Of a stretch of 64,000 bases of DNA, positions 17,486-26,197 are shown in pieces. The stretch comes from Natrinema saccharevitans (lineage in GTDB: Archaea > Halobacteriota > Halobacteria > Halobacteriales > Natrialbaceae). The notes below the pieces were generated by a model. The model searched no databases. It was not told the DNA's origin and worked only from the letters and a program-made list of their open reading frames with translations. The stretch spans positions 1,426,001 to 1,490,000 of the forward strand of contig NZ_LWLN01000001.1 in assembly GCF_001953745.1 (NCBI RefSeq), in the 5' to 3' direction. A program made the translations under genes and the position numbers. The stretch's first letter is position 1. Each line of letters begins with the position of its first letter.

Positions 17486-18712
17486 CTACTCTTCGAAGGG
17501 GGACTTGGTCGCCTCGGGCTCGAACCCCTCGAGGCTGATGATGTTCTCGCGGCCGACGCGGAGTTTGCTGATCGTGCCTTCCTCTTCCATGTCAGAGAGT
17601 AGCATACTCACTTTGGACTTCGACCAGCCGGTTTCCTCGACGATGTTGACCTGCTTCATCCGGCCGCCGTTCTCGCGGATGAGTTTGACGACGCGGTCCT
17701 CGTCGGTCAGCAACTCCTCGTTGGAGGTCGACTCGGAGTCGGTGACTGAATCGGCGGTCGAACCGGGACCGGCGGCCGCACCCTCAGCGGGAGCCGTCGG
17801 TTCGGCGTCGTCGGACGCCGATTCGTCGTCGCTGCCGGGGCCGTATCGTCGATACCAGACGGCGGCCGCGACGGCGACGACGATCAGGAGGGCACCGACG
17901 AGGAACGGAACGAGGCCCCCGCCGGCCATTCCCCCGAGCGGCCCCGCGTTGCCGTCGCCGATGGCGGCCGAATCGGGGCGGTCGAACACGGCCCGCGGCC
18001 GACCGTCGATGAACTCTCGGTCGCCGCTCCAGCGAACCGACTCCGCGCCCGCGAGCGAATCGCCGGCGTACCGGGCGTCGTCGGGTTCGATCGACCGGAA
18101 GGTCAGATCGCCGCCGGCTTCGATGATGATCGCCTGCTCTGCGGAGAGTGGCACCCCATCGAAGACGTCACCGACGACGATCCGGTCGTCCTGAACGTCG
18201 GCGAAGTTCGTCCACGTGAACGACATCTCGACGACCCCGGTCGGCGTGAACTGGTCTTCGATCCGTGCCGATCGCCGGAAGTTCGCCGCTTCCATCTCCC
18301 GGCCGGTCTCTTGCACGCCGGCTCGAGTCAGTTCGCGTGACTGGTTGGTAAACCGGTCGTAGAGGCCCGTTTCGTTCGCCCGGAACTCCTCGGCGAAGGC
18401 CTCGAAGTTCTCCCGGGTTCGAGTCGCGTTCTCGTCGTCGGTAAACCGCTGTTCGTAACGGAACGTCCAGGTCGCGCTGCCGTTCTCGTGGACGCGGATC
18501 TCGAACGTCGTATTGTCGAACTCCCGCGTGTCCTGTCTGAGCAGCCCCCGCGAGTCCTGGGGAGCGATCGCGGCCCCAGTCTGTGGCTCGGCCGTCGTCG
18601 TCGAGACGGTATCGCCCGGCCCGCCGGCCGCAAGCGATGCCGGTGCGCCGACGGCGAGGACGGACGAGAGAACGAGAAGGACGACGAGTCCGACGGAGCC
18701 CGGCCGATTCAT
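17486..18712 (-). CDS. Secreted/membrane-anchored protein with cytoplasmic winged helix
   Basis: This 408-residue protein begins with a signal peptide (SVGLVVLLVLSSVLAVGAPA). An extracellular beta-rich domain of ~240 residues follows, containing RVHENGSATWTFRYEQRFTDD. One membrane helix (VPFLVGALLIVVAVAAAVWY, about 270-290) leads into an acidic linker. The C-terminal winged helix (about 335-395) contains VVKLIRENGGRMKQVNIVEETGWSK and then a dimer wing. Such haloarchaeal proteins look like one-component signal transducers that read the outside and bind DNA inside; that is an inference. A TATA-like box (18735-18743) lies about 27 bases before the ATG. Confidence 0.75.
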   Translation of the reverse strand: MNRPGSVGLVVLLVLSSVLAVGAPASLAAGGPGDTVSTTTAEPQTGAAIAPQDSRGLLRQDTREFDNTTFEIRVHENGSATWTFRYEQRFTDDENATRTRENFEAFAEEFRANETGLYDRFTNQSRELTRAGVQETGREMEAANFRRSARIEDQFTPTGVVEMSFTWTNFADVQDDRIVVGDVFDGVPLSAEQAIIIEAGGDLTFRSIEPDDARYAGDSLAGAESVRWSGDREFIDGRPRAVFDRPDSAAIGDGNAGPLGGMAGGGLVPFLVGALLIVVAVAAAVWYRRYGPGSDDESASDDAEPTAPAEGAAAGPGSTADSVTDSESTSNEELLTDEDRVVKLIRENGGRMKQVNIVEETGWSKSKVSMLLSDMEEEGTISKLRVGRENIISLEGFEPEATKSPFEE

Positions 18713-18883
18713 TCATGCCCCACTACGTGCCGGAGCTAAAAATGCTTGTGAATATCGGTACCGAACCGATGGGGCCGGAGTCGACCCCGTGACGGTCCGG
18801 CAGGACACTCGACGCACCTGTCGTGGCGGACGCCACGCCGCCGTGTCGATACCCACAAACCGATCGACCGCGTACCGCCGGCT

Positions 18884-19462
18884 ATGATTGCCAATCTCGC
18901 GCAGGGCGTCCGAGCGTTTACCAGCAACGTCTTCCTCGTCGACGGCGACCGACCCGTCGTCGTCGATACCGGTGCGAACTTCGACGCCGTCGCTGCTGCC
19001 CGCGACCACGTCGACGATCTCGAGGCGGTAATTCTCACCCACACCCACCGTGACCACGTCGGCAACCTCGCGGCGGTCAGAGACGCCTTCGGCGTCGACG
19101 CCTGGGGTTTTGACACCGCGATCGACGGCGTCGATCACGCCATCGACGACGAGGAAACGGTTCAGTTGGGCGACCACGACTACGTCGCGCTGCATACGCC
19201 CGGCCACAAGAACGACCACCTCTGTTTCTACTCGGAGCCGGCCGGCGTCCTCTTCGCCGGCGACCTGATCTTCCAGAACGGGAGCTTCGGCCGCACCGAC
19301 CTCGAGGAAGGCGACCGCGCGGCGTTGATCGAGAGCATCGACCGGGTCCGCGAGCGGATCGACCCCGACCTCGAGGAGATGCATACGGGCCACGGGCCGA
19401 GCGTGACGACGGATCCGTACGATCACGTCGAGCTCTCGGCGCGGATGGCCCGCCAGTCCTGA
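18884..19462 (+). CDS. Metallo-beta-lactamase fold hydrolase, glyoxalase II-like
   Basis: This 192-residue protein has the MBL zinc signature THTHRDHVGNL near residues 49-59, GHKNDHLCFY supplying the next His, LFAGDLIF with the bridging Asp, and GHGPSV with the last His. The short length fits the compact hydroxyacylglutathione-hydrolase-like branch, which hydrolyses thioesters. Haloarchaea use gamma-glutamylcysteine rather than glutathione, so the substrate is uncertain. The start follows the family opening MIANLAQGVRAFTSNVFLV. Confidence 0.85.
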   Translation: MIANLAQGVRAFTSNVFLVDGDRPVVVDTGANFDAVAAARDHVDDLEAVILTHTHRDHVGNLAAVRDAFGVDAWGFDTAIDGVDHAIDDEETVQLGDHDYVALHTPGHKNDHLCFYSEPAGVLFAGDLIFQNGSFGRTDLEEGDRAALIESIDRVRERIDPDLEEMHTGHGPSVTTDPYDHVELSARMARQS

Positions 19463-19483
19463 CCCGCGGGCGTTCTTTGCGGT

Positions 19484-20314
19484 CTACGCCCGGCCGGCGG
19501 CGTCCAGCAGCGCGTCGTACGCGTCCGCGTACGCGCCGGCGATCCGTGCGGGGTCTTTCCGTTCGTCGGCCCCGAGCGCCGGCAGTCGAACCCGCTCGAG
19601 TGGATCGAGATACTCGAGGGCGTCGGGGACGCGTTTCTCGACGGCACCGTCTCGCGGGCTGGAGCTGGCGACCTCGCAGGCCCGGCAGTAGCGGTCTCCC
19701 GAATAGAGCCGGACGCGACCGGGTTCGACGGCCGCGACGGCCGCGATCGACGCCGGCTCGAGGGAGTCGAGCGGGAGCGCGATGTCGCTGTAAGACTCGA
19801 CGACGGCGACCTCCGTGGCCTCGATCTCGGCGGCAAGTCGCTCGAAGGCGGGGACGTACTCCCGCTCGGCGAGGGCGTTGAACTCGGCAACGGTCTCGAC
19901 GGGGACGGCGTCGGAAAGCGGGAGCGCCTCGGCGACCCGATCGGGAACATCGGCGGTGGCGTTGCGAACGAACAGGGGGTCGTCGGCCTCGCGACCGATC
20001 CGATCGACCACGAACTCCCGGTTCGAGCGGCCGAGCAGTCCCGTCCCGCCGTCGGGAGCGGGCCGCCACAGCCGGTGGACGGGGTTGAGCCGCTCGGGCG
20101 GCCGCTCGCGGCCGTCGGCCGCCGAGAGCCGCGCGGCGTCTTTGCCGTACAGCCGCCCGTCGGAAAGGGCTCGACGACAGTCGTCGTGGTCGAACCAGAA
20201 GTCGTTGCCGGCGCGGGGCTTGTAGCCGACCGCGCCGGTCCGCTCGAGCAGGCCGGCCGAGAACGTGGTCTTGCCGGCATCGACGCGGTCGGCACCGACC
20301 ACGAGCAAGATCAT
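19484..20314 (-). CDS. P-loop NTPase of unknown function
   Basis: The ATG at 20314 gives 276 residues with a P-loop right at the start (VVGADRVDAGKTTFSAGL, residues 5-22), like BioD and related amidoligase-type NTPases. Middle strands include EVAVVESYSDIALPL. A Cys pair, YCRACE near 212-217, and a C-terminal helical region follow. No specific family could be named. Its start overlaps the stop of the upstream 88-residue gene by four bases, so the two are translationally coupled and probably work in the same process. Confidence 0.65.
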   Translation of the reverse strand: MILLVVGADRVDAGKTTFSAGLLERTGAVGYKPRAGNDFWFDHDDCRRALSDGRLYGKDAARLSAADGRERPPERLNPVHRLWRPAPDGGTGLLGRSNREFVVDRIGREADDPLFVRNATADVPDRVAEALPLSDAVPVETVAEFNALAEREYVPAFERLAAEIEATEVAVVESYSDIALPLDSLEPASIAAVAAVEPGRVRLYSGDRYCRACEVASSSPRDGAVEKRVPDALEYLDPLERVRLPALGADERKDPARIAGAYADAYDALLDAAGRA

Positions 20315-20577
20315 TCCCGCAGGCCGTAGTAGCCGGGTTCGTCCTCGTCGCGGGGTTCGGCGACCACGAGGTCCTCGGCGTTGGTCATCACCCACGGAAT
20401 CGCCCAGTCGAGCAGGATGTCCTCCGTCTCGCGGTCGATGTCGGCGTCCGGCTCGAGGCCCTGAAGCATGCGGGCGATCTCGTAGACGGTGTACATCCGG
20501 TCCTCCTCGAGCAGTTCCGCGGGGGTGTAGAAGTCACACGGCGGGAGACTCTCGAACTCCGATTTGGGTACGGGCAT
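20311..20577 (-). CDS. Small conserved haloarchaeal protein (DUF5827-like)
   Basis: This 88-residue acidic protein reads MPVPKSEFESLPPCDFYTP at its start and contains LLEEDRMYTVYEIARMLQG, an HTH-like helical stretch, then WAIPWVMTNAEDLVVAEP. I recall it as a short family restricted to Halobacteria (DUF5827); the number is from memory. The box CATTTAGG on the minus strand (20602-20609) is about 28 bases before the ATG. The stop overlaps the P-loop gene by ATGA. Function is unknown. Confidence 0.65.
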   Translation of the reverse strand: MPVPKSEFESLPPCDFYTPAELLEEDRMYTVYEIARMLQGLEPDADIDRETEDILLDWAIPWVMTNAEDLVVAEPRDEDEPGYYGLRE

Positions 20578-20703
20578 ACGCCCTCGTACCGCCGGCCGAC
20601 GCCTAAATGATTCGTTCGGGAGTCGGGCCGGACCGCGAGTACCTGCGCACGGCCGGCGTCGAGACGAGAGCCGATCCCCGCGAGTGCGGTGGCGCGCGCT
20701 GGG

Positions 20704-20941
20704 CCGCGGTTCGCCACCGTGGCGAACCGCGGCGTAACGCTGCGCGAGGTTGTCGCGAGTGAAACGAGCGACTGCTCGGAAGACGCGGTGCGTCTTCCGT
20801 TGGATGAGCGCGGGAGCAACGCGACCGAGCGTTAGCGCGGGACCGCAGGTCCCGCGAACCGTCCGAATCGTGCGAGGCCTCCGGCCTCGCATACCATGTG
20901 AACGGGCTGAAAGCCCGTGAACAGACGGCGCGGAGCGCCGT
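20704..20941. repeat. Array of six perfect triloop hairpins
   Basis: Six consecutive inverted repeats, each with a three-base loop and fully paired stem, lie at 20704-20732 (13 bp stem), 20777-20799 (10 bp), 20836-20856 (9 bp), 20872-20890 (8 bp), 20902-20918 (7 bp) and 20925-20941 (7 bp). Stem sequences differ from each other, so this is not a direct-repeat or CRISPR array. It fills the gap between the DUF5827-like gene and the FAD/Fe-S dehydrogenase stop, with no coding sequence. It leads directly into the conserved core motif at 20945. Confidence 0.85.
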
Positions 20942-20944
20942 GAG

Positions 20945-20997
20945 GAGTAATCCGGCTGGGGAGGGCGTGGCCTCCGTGTCGCCGCGGTAGCAGGACG
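20945..20997 (+). repeat. Conserved CGGCTGGGGAGG core element, copy 1
   Basis: The element contains CGGCTGGGGAGGGCGTGG, then CCGTGTCGCCGCGGTAGCA. CGTGGC pairs with GCCGCG (one G-T pair) to form a hairpin. Close relatives lie at 31661-31710 and 56926-56975, all on the plus strand, sharing the same order of motifs. It follows the six-hairpin array directly. Confidence 0.75.
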
Positions 20998-21039
20998 GCT
21001 CGCGCCGCTGTCCACTCGACGAACCCGGCAACTCAGCGT

Positions 21040-24000
21040 CTACCTATCCGAGTCGAGCCCTCGAGCGAGCAGTTCGACGGGATGGGCCGGCCGATCGCAC
21101 CCCTCGAAGTCGCCGACCTGCGTCCGACAGGAGGTGCCGGGCGCGGCGACGACCGACTCGCCGTCGTCGCCCGATTGTTCGGCCGCGCTCGCCTCGAGTC
21201 GCTCCCGTAGCATCGACCCCATCGCTTTCGAGAGATCGTAGTGTTCCGCCTCGTAGCCGAAGCTGCCGGCCATCCCACAGCACGTCGAGTCGACGGGATC
21301 GACGGGATAGCCCGCCCGCCGGAGGACGCCGACGGCGTGGTGGTCCGCGCCGCGCGCTTTCTGGTGGCAGTGGCCGTGGAACGTCACCGGCGTCCCCGTC
21401 GTCATCGACTCGTCGAACGCGATCGCCTCGTCCAGCCGTCGCTCGTCGAGGTACTCACAGACTCCGTAGGCGTTCGCCGCGAGCCGCTCGACGCGGTCGT
21501 CCGCGAGCAGCGACCGATACTCGTCGACGACCATCGCCGCGTCCGAGGGCTCGACGAACAGGACCGACCAGCCCCGCTCGAGGGAGGGCTCGAGATCGTC
21601 GAGCAGGTCGCGGCCCCGTTCGGCCGCGGTCTCGAGCAACCCTTCGGAGTAGGCGGCCCGCCCGGTCGGGCCGAGATCCGGGACCGCGACGCGGACGTCC
21701 GCGGCCTCGAGGAGTTCGACGGCGGCCGTCCCGACCTCGGGATTCGAGTAGTTGGTGTCCGTGTCGGGAAAGAGGACGACGCCGGCCGTCGCGTCTTCGG
21801 GGGCCACCCGCGGGCCGCCGCGCTGCTGGAACCACTCGACCAACGACTCTCGCCGGAACGTCGGTAACGTCCGATCGGCCGCGATTCCGAGGGTCTCCTC
21901 GAGGACCGTCCGCGCGCCCGGCAGGTCCGTCGCGCGGTTCGCCACCGGTGCGAACGCACTCCCCAGCGACGCCAGTCGGTCGACGTTCGCGAACAGTCGC
22001 TCGCGCAAGTTCGCGCCCTCCCGCTCGTGATACCCGTGTTTGACTTCGGCCTTGAGCTTCGCGAGATCGACGCCGGTCGGGCAGTCGCTCTGACAGCCCT
22101 TGCAGCCGACACACAGGTCGAGGACCTCGGACTGGAACCGCTCGCTGTACAGCTCCTCGGGGTCGATCTCGCCGCTGATCGCCGCCCGGAGCAGATTGGC
22201 CCGGCCGCGCGTGGTCGCGATTTCCGCCCCGGTCGCCCGGTAGGTCGGACACATCACGTCGCCGTCGGTCTGGCGACAGGTCCCACAGCCGTTACAGAGT
22301 TCGACGAGTTCAGAGAAGCTGCCCTCGTCGTCGAACTCGAGCGCCGTCCGAGGCTCGAGCGAGGCGTAGTCCGGCCCATACCGCAACTGCTCCCGGAGAT
22401 CGGTCGGATCGTCGTCCCGGTAGACGACCTTGCCGGGGTTCATGCGCCAGTCGGGATCGAAAGTGGACTTCAACTCCCGAAACGCGGCCCAGAGATCGGG
22501 GCCGTACAGCTTGGGGTTGAACTCCGTCCGCGCGAGGCCGTCGCCGTGTTCGCCCGAAAACGAGCCGTTGTGTTCGCGAACGAGGTCGGTCACGTCGTCG
22601 GCGATGGCCCGCATTTTCTCGACGTCCTCGTCCTCTTTGAGGTTCAGGACCGGCCGGATATGGAGCGTCCCGACACCGGCGTGAGCGAAGTACGCGGCCT
22701 CGGTGTCGTGGGCCTCGAGGATCTCCTGAAACCCCGAGACGTACGCCGCCAGTTCGGCCGGCGGGACGGAGGCGTCCTCGACGAAGGGGTAGGGTTTCGG
22801 ATCGCCGTCCATGCTCATCAACAGCGGGATGGCGGCCTTCCGGAGCTTCCAGAGGCGGTCCTGTTTCGCGGCGTCGAACGCCTCGAGCGAGTCGAACGCC
22901 GCCCCGTCACCGACGAGGTCGGCCGTCGCGGTTTCGACGGCGTCCGGCAGGTCGTCGACGACCTCCGAGTCGAACTCGAGCAGCAGCGCCGCCGCGGTCC
23001 CGTCGGGGATCGGCTCCGCGTACTCGGCGTACTCCGCCGACTCGCCGGCCAGCCGGAACACCTCGTCGTCCATCAACTCGACCGCGCTGGCCTCGAGTTC
23101 GAGCGCCTCGGGGACGGCGGCCAGCGCCTCGAGCAGGTCGTCGTAGCAGCAGACGACGAGCGCGGTCTCGTCCGGTCGGGTCACAAGCGAGAGCGTGGCT
23201 TCGACGACGACGCCGAGGGTTCCTTCGGCCCCCACGAGCAGTTTGGAGAGGTTGATGATCCGGGCTCCGTCCGCACGCTCCCTGAGAACCTTCTGCAGGT
23301 TGTAGCCGCTGACGCTGCGCTTGAGATCGGGATAGCGCGCCTCGATCTCGTCGGCGTTGTCCTCGACGAGCGCCCGCACGATGCGGTAGATTTCCGCCTC
23401 GCGGTCGTCTTTCGAGACGATCTCGTCCCACTCCGGTCCGTCGAGGACGACGTCCCGGGTACGGATCAACGAGCCGTCGGCCAGCACCACCTCGCACTCC
23501 TCGACGTAGGCGTCGGTGATCCCATACCGGACCGAGTGGGCACCCGTCGAGTTGTTCCCGATCCCGCCGCCGATCGTCGCCCGGTTCGAGGAGGCCGGAT
23601 CGGGCGCGAACTGCAGGCCGTACGGCTCGAGGGCGGCGTCGAGGTCGTCCTGGACCACCCCCGGCTGGACGACGGCGGTCCGGCCGTCGGGATCGATCTC
23701 GCGGACGTCGTCCATGTGTCGCGAACAGTCGAGGACGATACAGCCCGGTCCCACGGTCTGGCCGGCCAGCGACGACCCCGCACCCCGGGGGAGGACCGGC
23801 GCGTCGTGGTCGGCCGCGACCGCCATCGCGGCGCGGACGTCGGCGGTGTCCCGCGGGAAGACGACGCCGGCCGGCTGTGCGCCGTAGATGCTCCCGTCCG
23901 TCGCGTAGAGGACCCGCGTGTACTCGTCGAATCGAACGTCGCCGTCGACGGCCGTCCGCAAGTCGGCCGCAAGTTCCCCGCCGGCATCACCGCCGCCCGT

Positions 24001-24081
24001 TCCCGTCTCGAGCGACGGCTGATGCCGCGTCGGCTCTCGATCCTCGCCTCTCGCGTCGACGCCGCTGTCCTCGGCAGCCAT
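21040..24081 (-). CDS. FAD-linked D-2-hydroxyacid dehydrogenase fused to Fe-S/CCG domain
   Basis: The ATG at 24081 gives 1013 residues. GTTTAAC (24107-24113, minus strand) is about 29 bases upstream. Residues ~60-240 are the FAD_binding_4 domain (PRGAGSSLAGQ, TIGGGIGNNSTGAHSVRYG). A FAD-oxidase C domain follows, with HAGVGTLHIRPVLNL and GEHGDGLARTEF. Then come two 4Fe-4S motifs (CNGCGTCRQ...C and CVGCKGCQSDCP), and a C-terminal part with HCHQKARG and STCCGMAGSFG. This is the GlcD-GlcF-type fusion resembling bacterial YdiJ, oxidising a 2-hydroxyacid (lactate, glycolate or 2-hydroxyglutarate) and passing electrons to quinone. The substrate is not decided. It runs toward the hairpin array. Confidence 0.88.
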   Translation of the reverse strand: MAAEDSGVDARGEDREPTRHQPSLETGTGGGDAGGELAADLRTAVDGDVRFDEYTRVLYATDGSIYGAQPAGVVFPRDTADVRAAMAVAADHDAPVLPRGAGSSLAGQTVGPGCIVLDCSRHMDDVREIDPDGRTAVVQPGVVQDDLDAALEPYGLQFAPDPASSNRATIGGGIGNNSTGAHSVRYGITDAYVEECEVVLADGSLIRTRDVVLDGPEWDEIVSKDDREAEIYRIVRALVEDNADEIEARYPDLKRSVSGYNLQKVLRERADGARIINLSKLLVGAEGTLGVVVEATLSLVTRPDETALVVCCYDDLLEALAAVPEALELEASAVELMDDEVFRLAGESAEYAEYAEPIPDGTAAALLLEFDSEVVDDLPDAVETATADLVGDGAAFDSLEAFDAAKQDRLWKLRKAAIPLLMSMDGDPKPYPFVEDASVPPAELAAYVSGFQEILEAHDTEAAYFAHAGVGTLHIRPVLNLKEDEDVEKMRAIADDVTDLVREHNGSFSGEHGDGLARTEFNPKLYGPDLWAAFRELKSTFDPDWRMNPGKVVYRDDDPTDLREQLRYGPDYASLEPRTALEFDDEGSFSELVELCNGCGTCRQTDGDVMCPTYRATGAEIATTRGRANLLRAAISGEIDPEELYSERFQSEVLDLCVGCKGCQSDCPTGVDLAKLKAEVKHGYHEREGANLRERLFANVDRLASLGSAFAPVANRATDLPGARTVLEETLGIAADRTLPTFRRESLVEWFQQRGGPRVAPEDATAGVVLFPDTDTNYSNPEVGTAAVELLEAADVRVAVPDLGPTGRAAYSEGLLETAAERGRDLLDDLEPSLERGWSVLFVEPSDAAMVVDEYRSLLADDRVERLAANAYGVCEYLDERRLDEAIAFDESMTTGTPVTFHGHCHQKARGADHHAVGVLRRAGYPVDPVDSTCCGMAGSFGYEAEHYDLSKAMGSMLRERLEASAAEQSGDDGESVVAAPGTSCRTQVGDFEGCDRPAHPVELLARGLDSDR

Positions 24082-24253
24082 GGCATGTGGAATCGTCTCG
24101 CGAACAGTTAAACCATGGTAGTCATCAACAGTCACTGTCGAGCGAGCGCCGGGCGATCGACTCGAGCGGGGTCGGCGATGCCATCCGGTCGGGACCGTCA
24201 GCGGCGGCTACCGGGACTGTCGCATAAAAATTCGGGATCGACCGGGTCGTCGC

Positions 24254-24856
24254 TTACTCGAAGTGGTCGAGGCAGGTCTGGTACTCCGCTTCGGCCTTCT
24301 CCCAGTTGACGACGTCGAAGAAGGCGTCGATGAACTCGCCACGGTCCGGGCCGTAGTCGTAGTAGTAGGAGTGTTCCCAGACGTCCAGCGCGAGGATGGG
24401 GTGTGCGCCCCACAGCGCGCCCTGGTCGTGCTTGTCGACCGCGACGTTGCGAAGCTGCTTCGCGACCGGGTCGTAGACCAGCAGTGCCCAGCCACTGGCG
24501 GCACCGGCAGCGGCCTCGAACTCGCCTTTCCAGCCCTCGTAGGAACCGAAGTCCTCCTCGATGCGGTCGGCGAGATCGCCCTCGGGTTCGCCGCCGCCGT
24601 CGGGGGACATGTTCTCCCAGAACAGCGTGTGGAGATAGTGGCCACAGCCGTTGTGGGTGACGTCGCTGAGCGCGCCCGGCGTCGAGCCGAAGTCGCCCTC
24701 CTCGCGGTTCTGGGCGAGGGTCTCCTCGGCTGCATTGAGGCCGTTGACATAGCCCTGATGGTGCGTGTCGTGATGCCAGGTCAGTACCTGTTCGGACAGT
24801 GCCGGTTCGAGCGCGTCGTAATCGTACGGCAGTGGTGGGAGTTCGTGGTCAGCCAT
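24254..24856 (-). CDS. sod: Superoxide dismutase (Mn/Fe family)
   Basis: The ATG at 24856 gives 200 residues: MADHELPPLPYDYDALEP is the canonical opening, while the frame upstream is leader. Metal ligands are visible: His28 in LTWHHDTHH, His76 region in CGHYLHTLFW, and Asp/His in LDVWEHSYYYDYG. Haloarchaeal enzymes of this type are usually Mn-dependent and cytoplasmic and convert superoxide to peroxide and oxygen. A GAGGTG ribosome binding site lies a few bases before the ATG, so this gene has a short leader. It neighbours the dehydrogenase but has its own promoter (AACTTAAC near 24893-24900). Confidence 0.95.
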   Translation of the reverse strand: MADHELPPLPYDYDALEPALSEQVLTWHHDTHHQGYVNGLNAAEETLAQNREEGDFGSTPGALSDVTHNGCGHYLHTLFWENMSPDGGGEPEGDLADRIEEDFGSYEGWKGEFEAAAGAASGWALLVYDPVAKQLRNVAVDKHDQGALWGAHPILALDVWEHSYYYDYGPDRGEFIDAFFDVVNWEKAEAEYQTCLDHFE

Positions 24857-25067
24857 AGTATACACCTCATGATTCGTATCGGTTTCTCGCCTGTTAAGTT
24901 TTGAGGAGAGAGACGATATCACACCTCATAAAGTATCGCCGCTCCCTCTGGCGATTTACCGATACGTCACCGGATCCACCACGGACTCGGACTTAAACCT
25001 TTCAACGACCCCGATCCGATCGCTCATCGTCGTCCCCCCGTTCGCGATTCGCGACCGACGGCCGCCC

Positions 25068-25475
25068 CTACGACATCTCCTTGTGATAGGCATGCTCGAG
25101 CCACTCCTCGAGCGACGGCTGTCCCCAGTATCGCACCGTCTCGCTTCGCCGGTCGTGTTCGAGAACGCCGGCGTCCTCGAGTTTCGGGAGGTGGACGTGC
25201 CGGAGTTCGACTCGAACGGTCCCCCGTTCGTCGGCGGGATCCGGGTCCTGATCGGACGGCGACCGCGCCGCGTCACGGTCGGCACCGTCGGCGGCGCCCC
25301 GCTCGAACGCGACGACGTTCTTGGCCAGGGCCGCGACCGTCGCGACGCCGTCGGACTGCTGGTTGAGATAGTACAGTGCGTAGCGCCGTCGCCTGTTGGA
25401 AAGGAGATCGAAAACGAGGTCCAGCGACGGCATCGCGTCGGCCTGTAAGTTCGATACGCCCTCCCGTTTACGCAT
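25068..25475 (-). CDS. DUF7344-type winged-helix regulator
   Basis: This 135-residue protein has the haloarchaeal HTH pattern. LDLVFDLLSNRRRRYALYYLN begins helix one. A variable acidic insert (about 55-75) follows. VRVELRHVHLPKLEDAGVLEHD is the recognition-helix and wing part, with the typical H-HLP-L motif. A downstream ATG at 25433 would give MPSLDLVFDLL and could be the true start. These proteins are thought to be DNA-binding regulators with unknown targets. It stands alone, near palindromic repeat copy B. Confidence 0.75.
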   Translation of the reverse strand: MRKREGVSNLQADAMPSLDLVFDLLSNRRRRYALYYLNQQSDGVATVAALAKNVVAFERGAADGADRDAARSPSDQDPDPADERGTVRVELRHVHLPKLEDAGVLEHDRRSETVRYWGQPSLEEWLEHAYHKEMS

Positions 25476-25586
25476 CCACGAACCACCTACCGTCTGTTAC
25501 CATTCGAAACCACCACGGCCGTCTACTTCGGCCGCCACATTAGACTTTACGTTTGTCTGAAAATATATGTACGTGGACTTTTCCGT
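25476..25586. other. AT-rich gap before repeat copy B
   Basis: The stretch includes TCTGAAAATATATGTACG near 25555-25574 and likely carries the promoter of the DUF7344 gene. No RNA or coding signal is visible. Confidence 0.3.
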
Positions 25587-25671
25587 TATAGTAGCCGCTG
25601 AAACGATTCACACACTGATCGCAACGCCGTCGTTCGATCAGGTGTGCGATGACGTTCAGCGGCTACTGTAG
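25587..25671. repeat. Palindromic repeat, copy B (85 bp)
   Basis: Read on the plus strand it nearly equals the reverse complement of copy A (6479-6564), with only a handful of substitutions by eye. Ends are TATAGTAGCCGCTGAAA and TTCAGCGGCTACTGTA. It lies between ndk and the HTH gene and is non-coding. Confidence 0.85.
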
Positions 25672-25732
25672 TCGTGACTGACACTATCTGCCGACAGAAC
25701 GGGCGGAAAAACCGCCGTTCGATCCGAAACGG

Positions 25733-26197
25733 TTACTCGTAGAGCCACTCGGCGTCGTGTTGATCGTAGTCGATCAGTTCGTCCTCGTCGAAGTGGATCG
25801 CAATCTCGCGTTCGTTCGCGCCCTCGTCCTCGTGGTCGGCGGCGTGAACGACGTTCCGACCGAGATCGAGCGCGTAGTCGCCCCGGATCGTTCCGGGCTC
25901 GGCCTCGAGCGGGTCGGTCTCGCCGATCATCTGGCGGACCTGACGCGTCGCGTCCTGGCCCTCCCAGACCATCGGGACGACCGGTCCCGAGGTGATGAAG
26001 TCCACGAGGTCGTCGTAGAACGGCTTGTCCTCGTGTTCACCGTAGTGTTCTTCTGCCCGTTCGCGGGGCATGTTCTCGACCTTGATACCGACGAGTTTGA
26101 GCCCGCGGTCCTCGAGGCGGGAGACGACCTCGCCCACGAGTCCGCGCGCGAAGGCGTCGGGCTTGACCATCACGAAGGTGCGCTCGTGATCGCTCAT
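25733..26197 (-). CDS. ndk: Nucleoside diphosphate kinase
   Basis: This 154-residue protein begins [20 protein letters not shown] and has the active-site segment [24 protein letters not shown] with catalytic His118. Most family members have NVIHGSD; the Gly/Ala change after His is usual in halophiles. It passes the gamma phosphate from ATP to other NDPs through a phospho-histidine. Its start overlaps the stop of rpl24e by four bases. It is the last gene of the rpl7ae-rps28e-rpl24e-ndk operon, a widely conserved haloarchaeal order. Confidence 0.97.
   Translation of the reverse strand: MSDHERTFVMVKPDAFARGLVGEVVSRLEDRGLKLVGIKVENMPRERAEEHYGEHEDKPFYDDLVDFITSGPVVPMVWEGQDATRQVRQMIGETDPLEAEPGTIRGDYALDLGRNVVHAADHEDEGANEREIAIHFDEDELIDYDQHDAEWLYE

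Noticed and set aside
20704-20941. Possible CRISPR array
   Set aside because: The repeated units are inverted repeats with different stems and lengths; there are no constant direct repeats with spacers and no cas genes nearby.
20945-20997. tRNA fragment or tRNA-derived element
   Set aside because: The core lacks a T arm (GGTTCRANTCC) and acceptor pairing; the likeness is limited to G-runs.
22027-24111. 694-codon open frame on the plus strand
   Set aside because: It lies antisense to the FAD/Fe-S dehydrogenase, which has full domain support; its composition is the mirror image of GC-rich codons.
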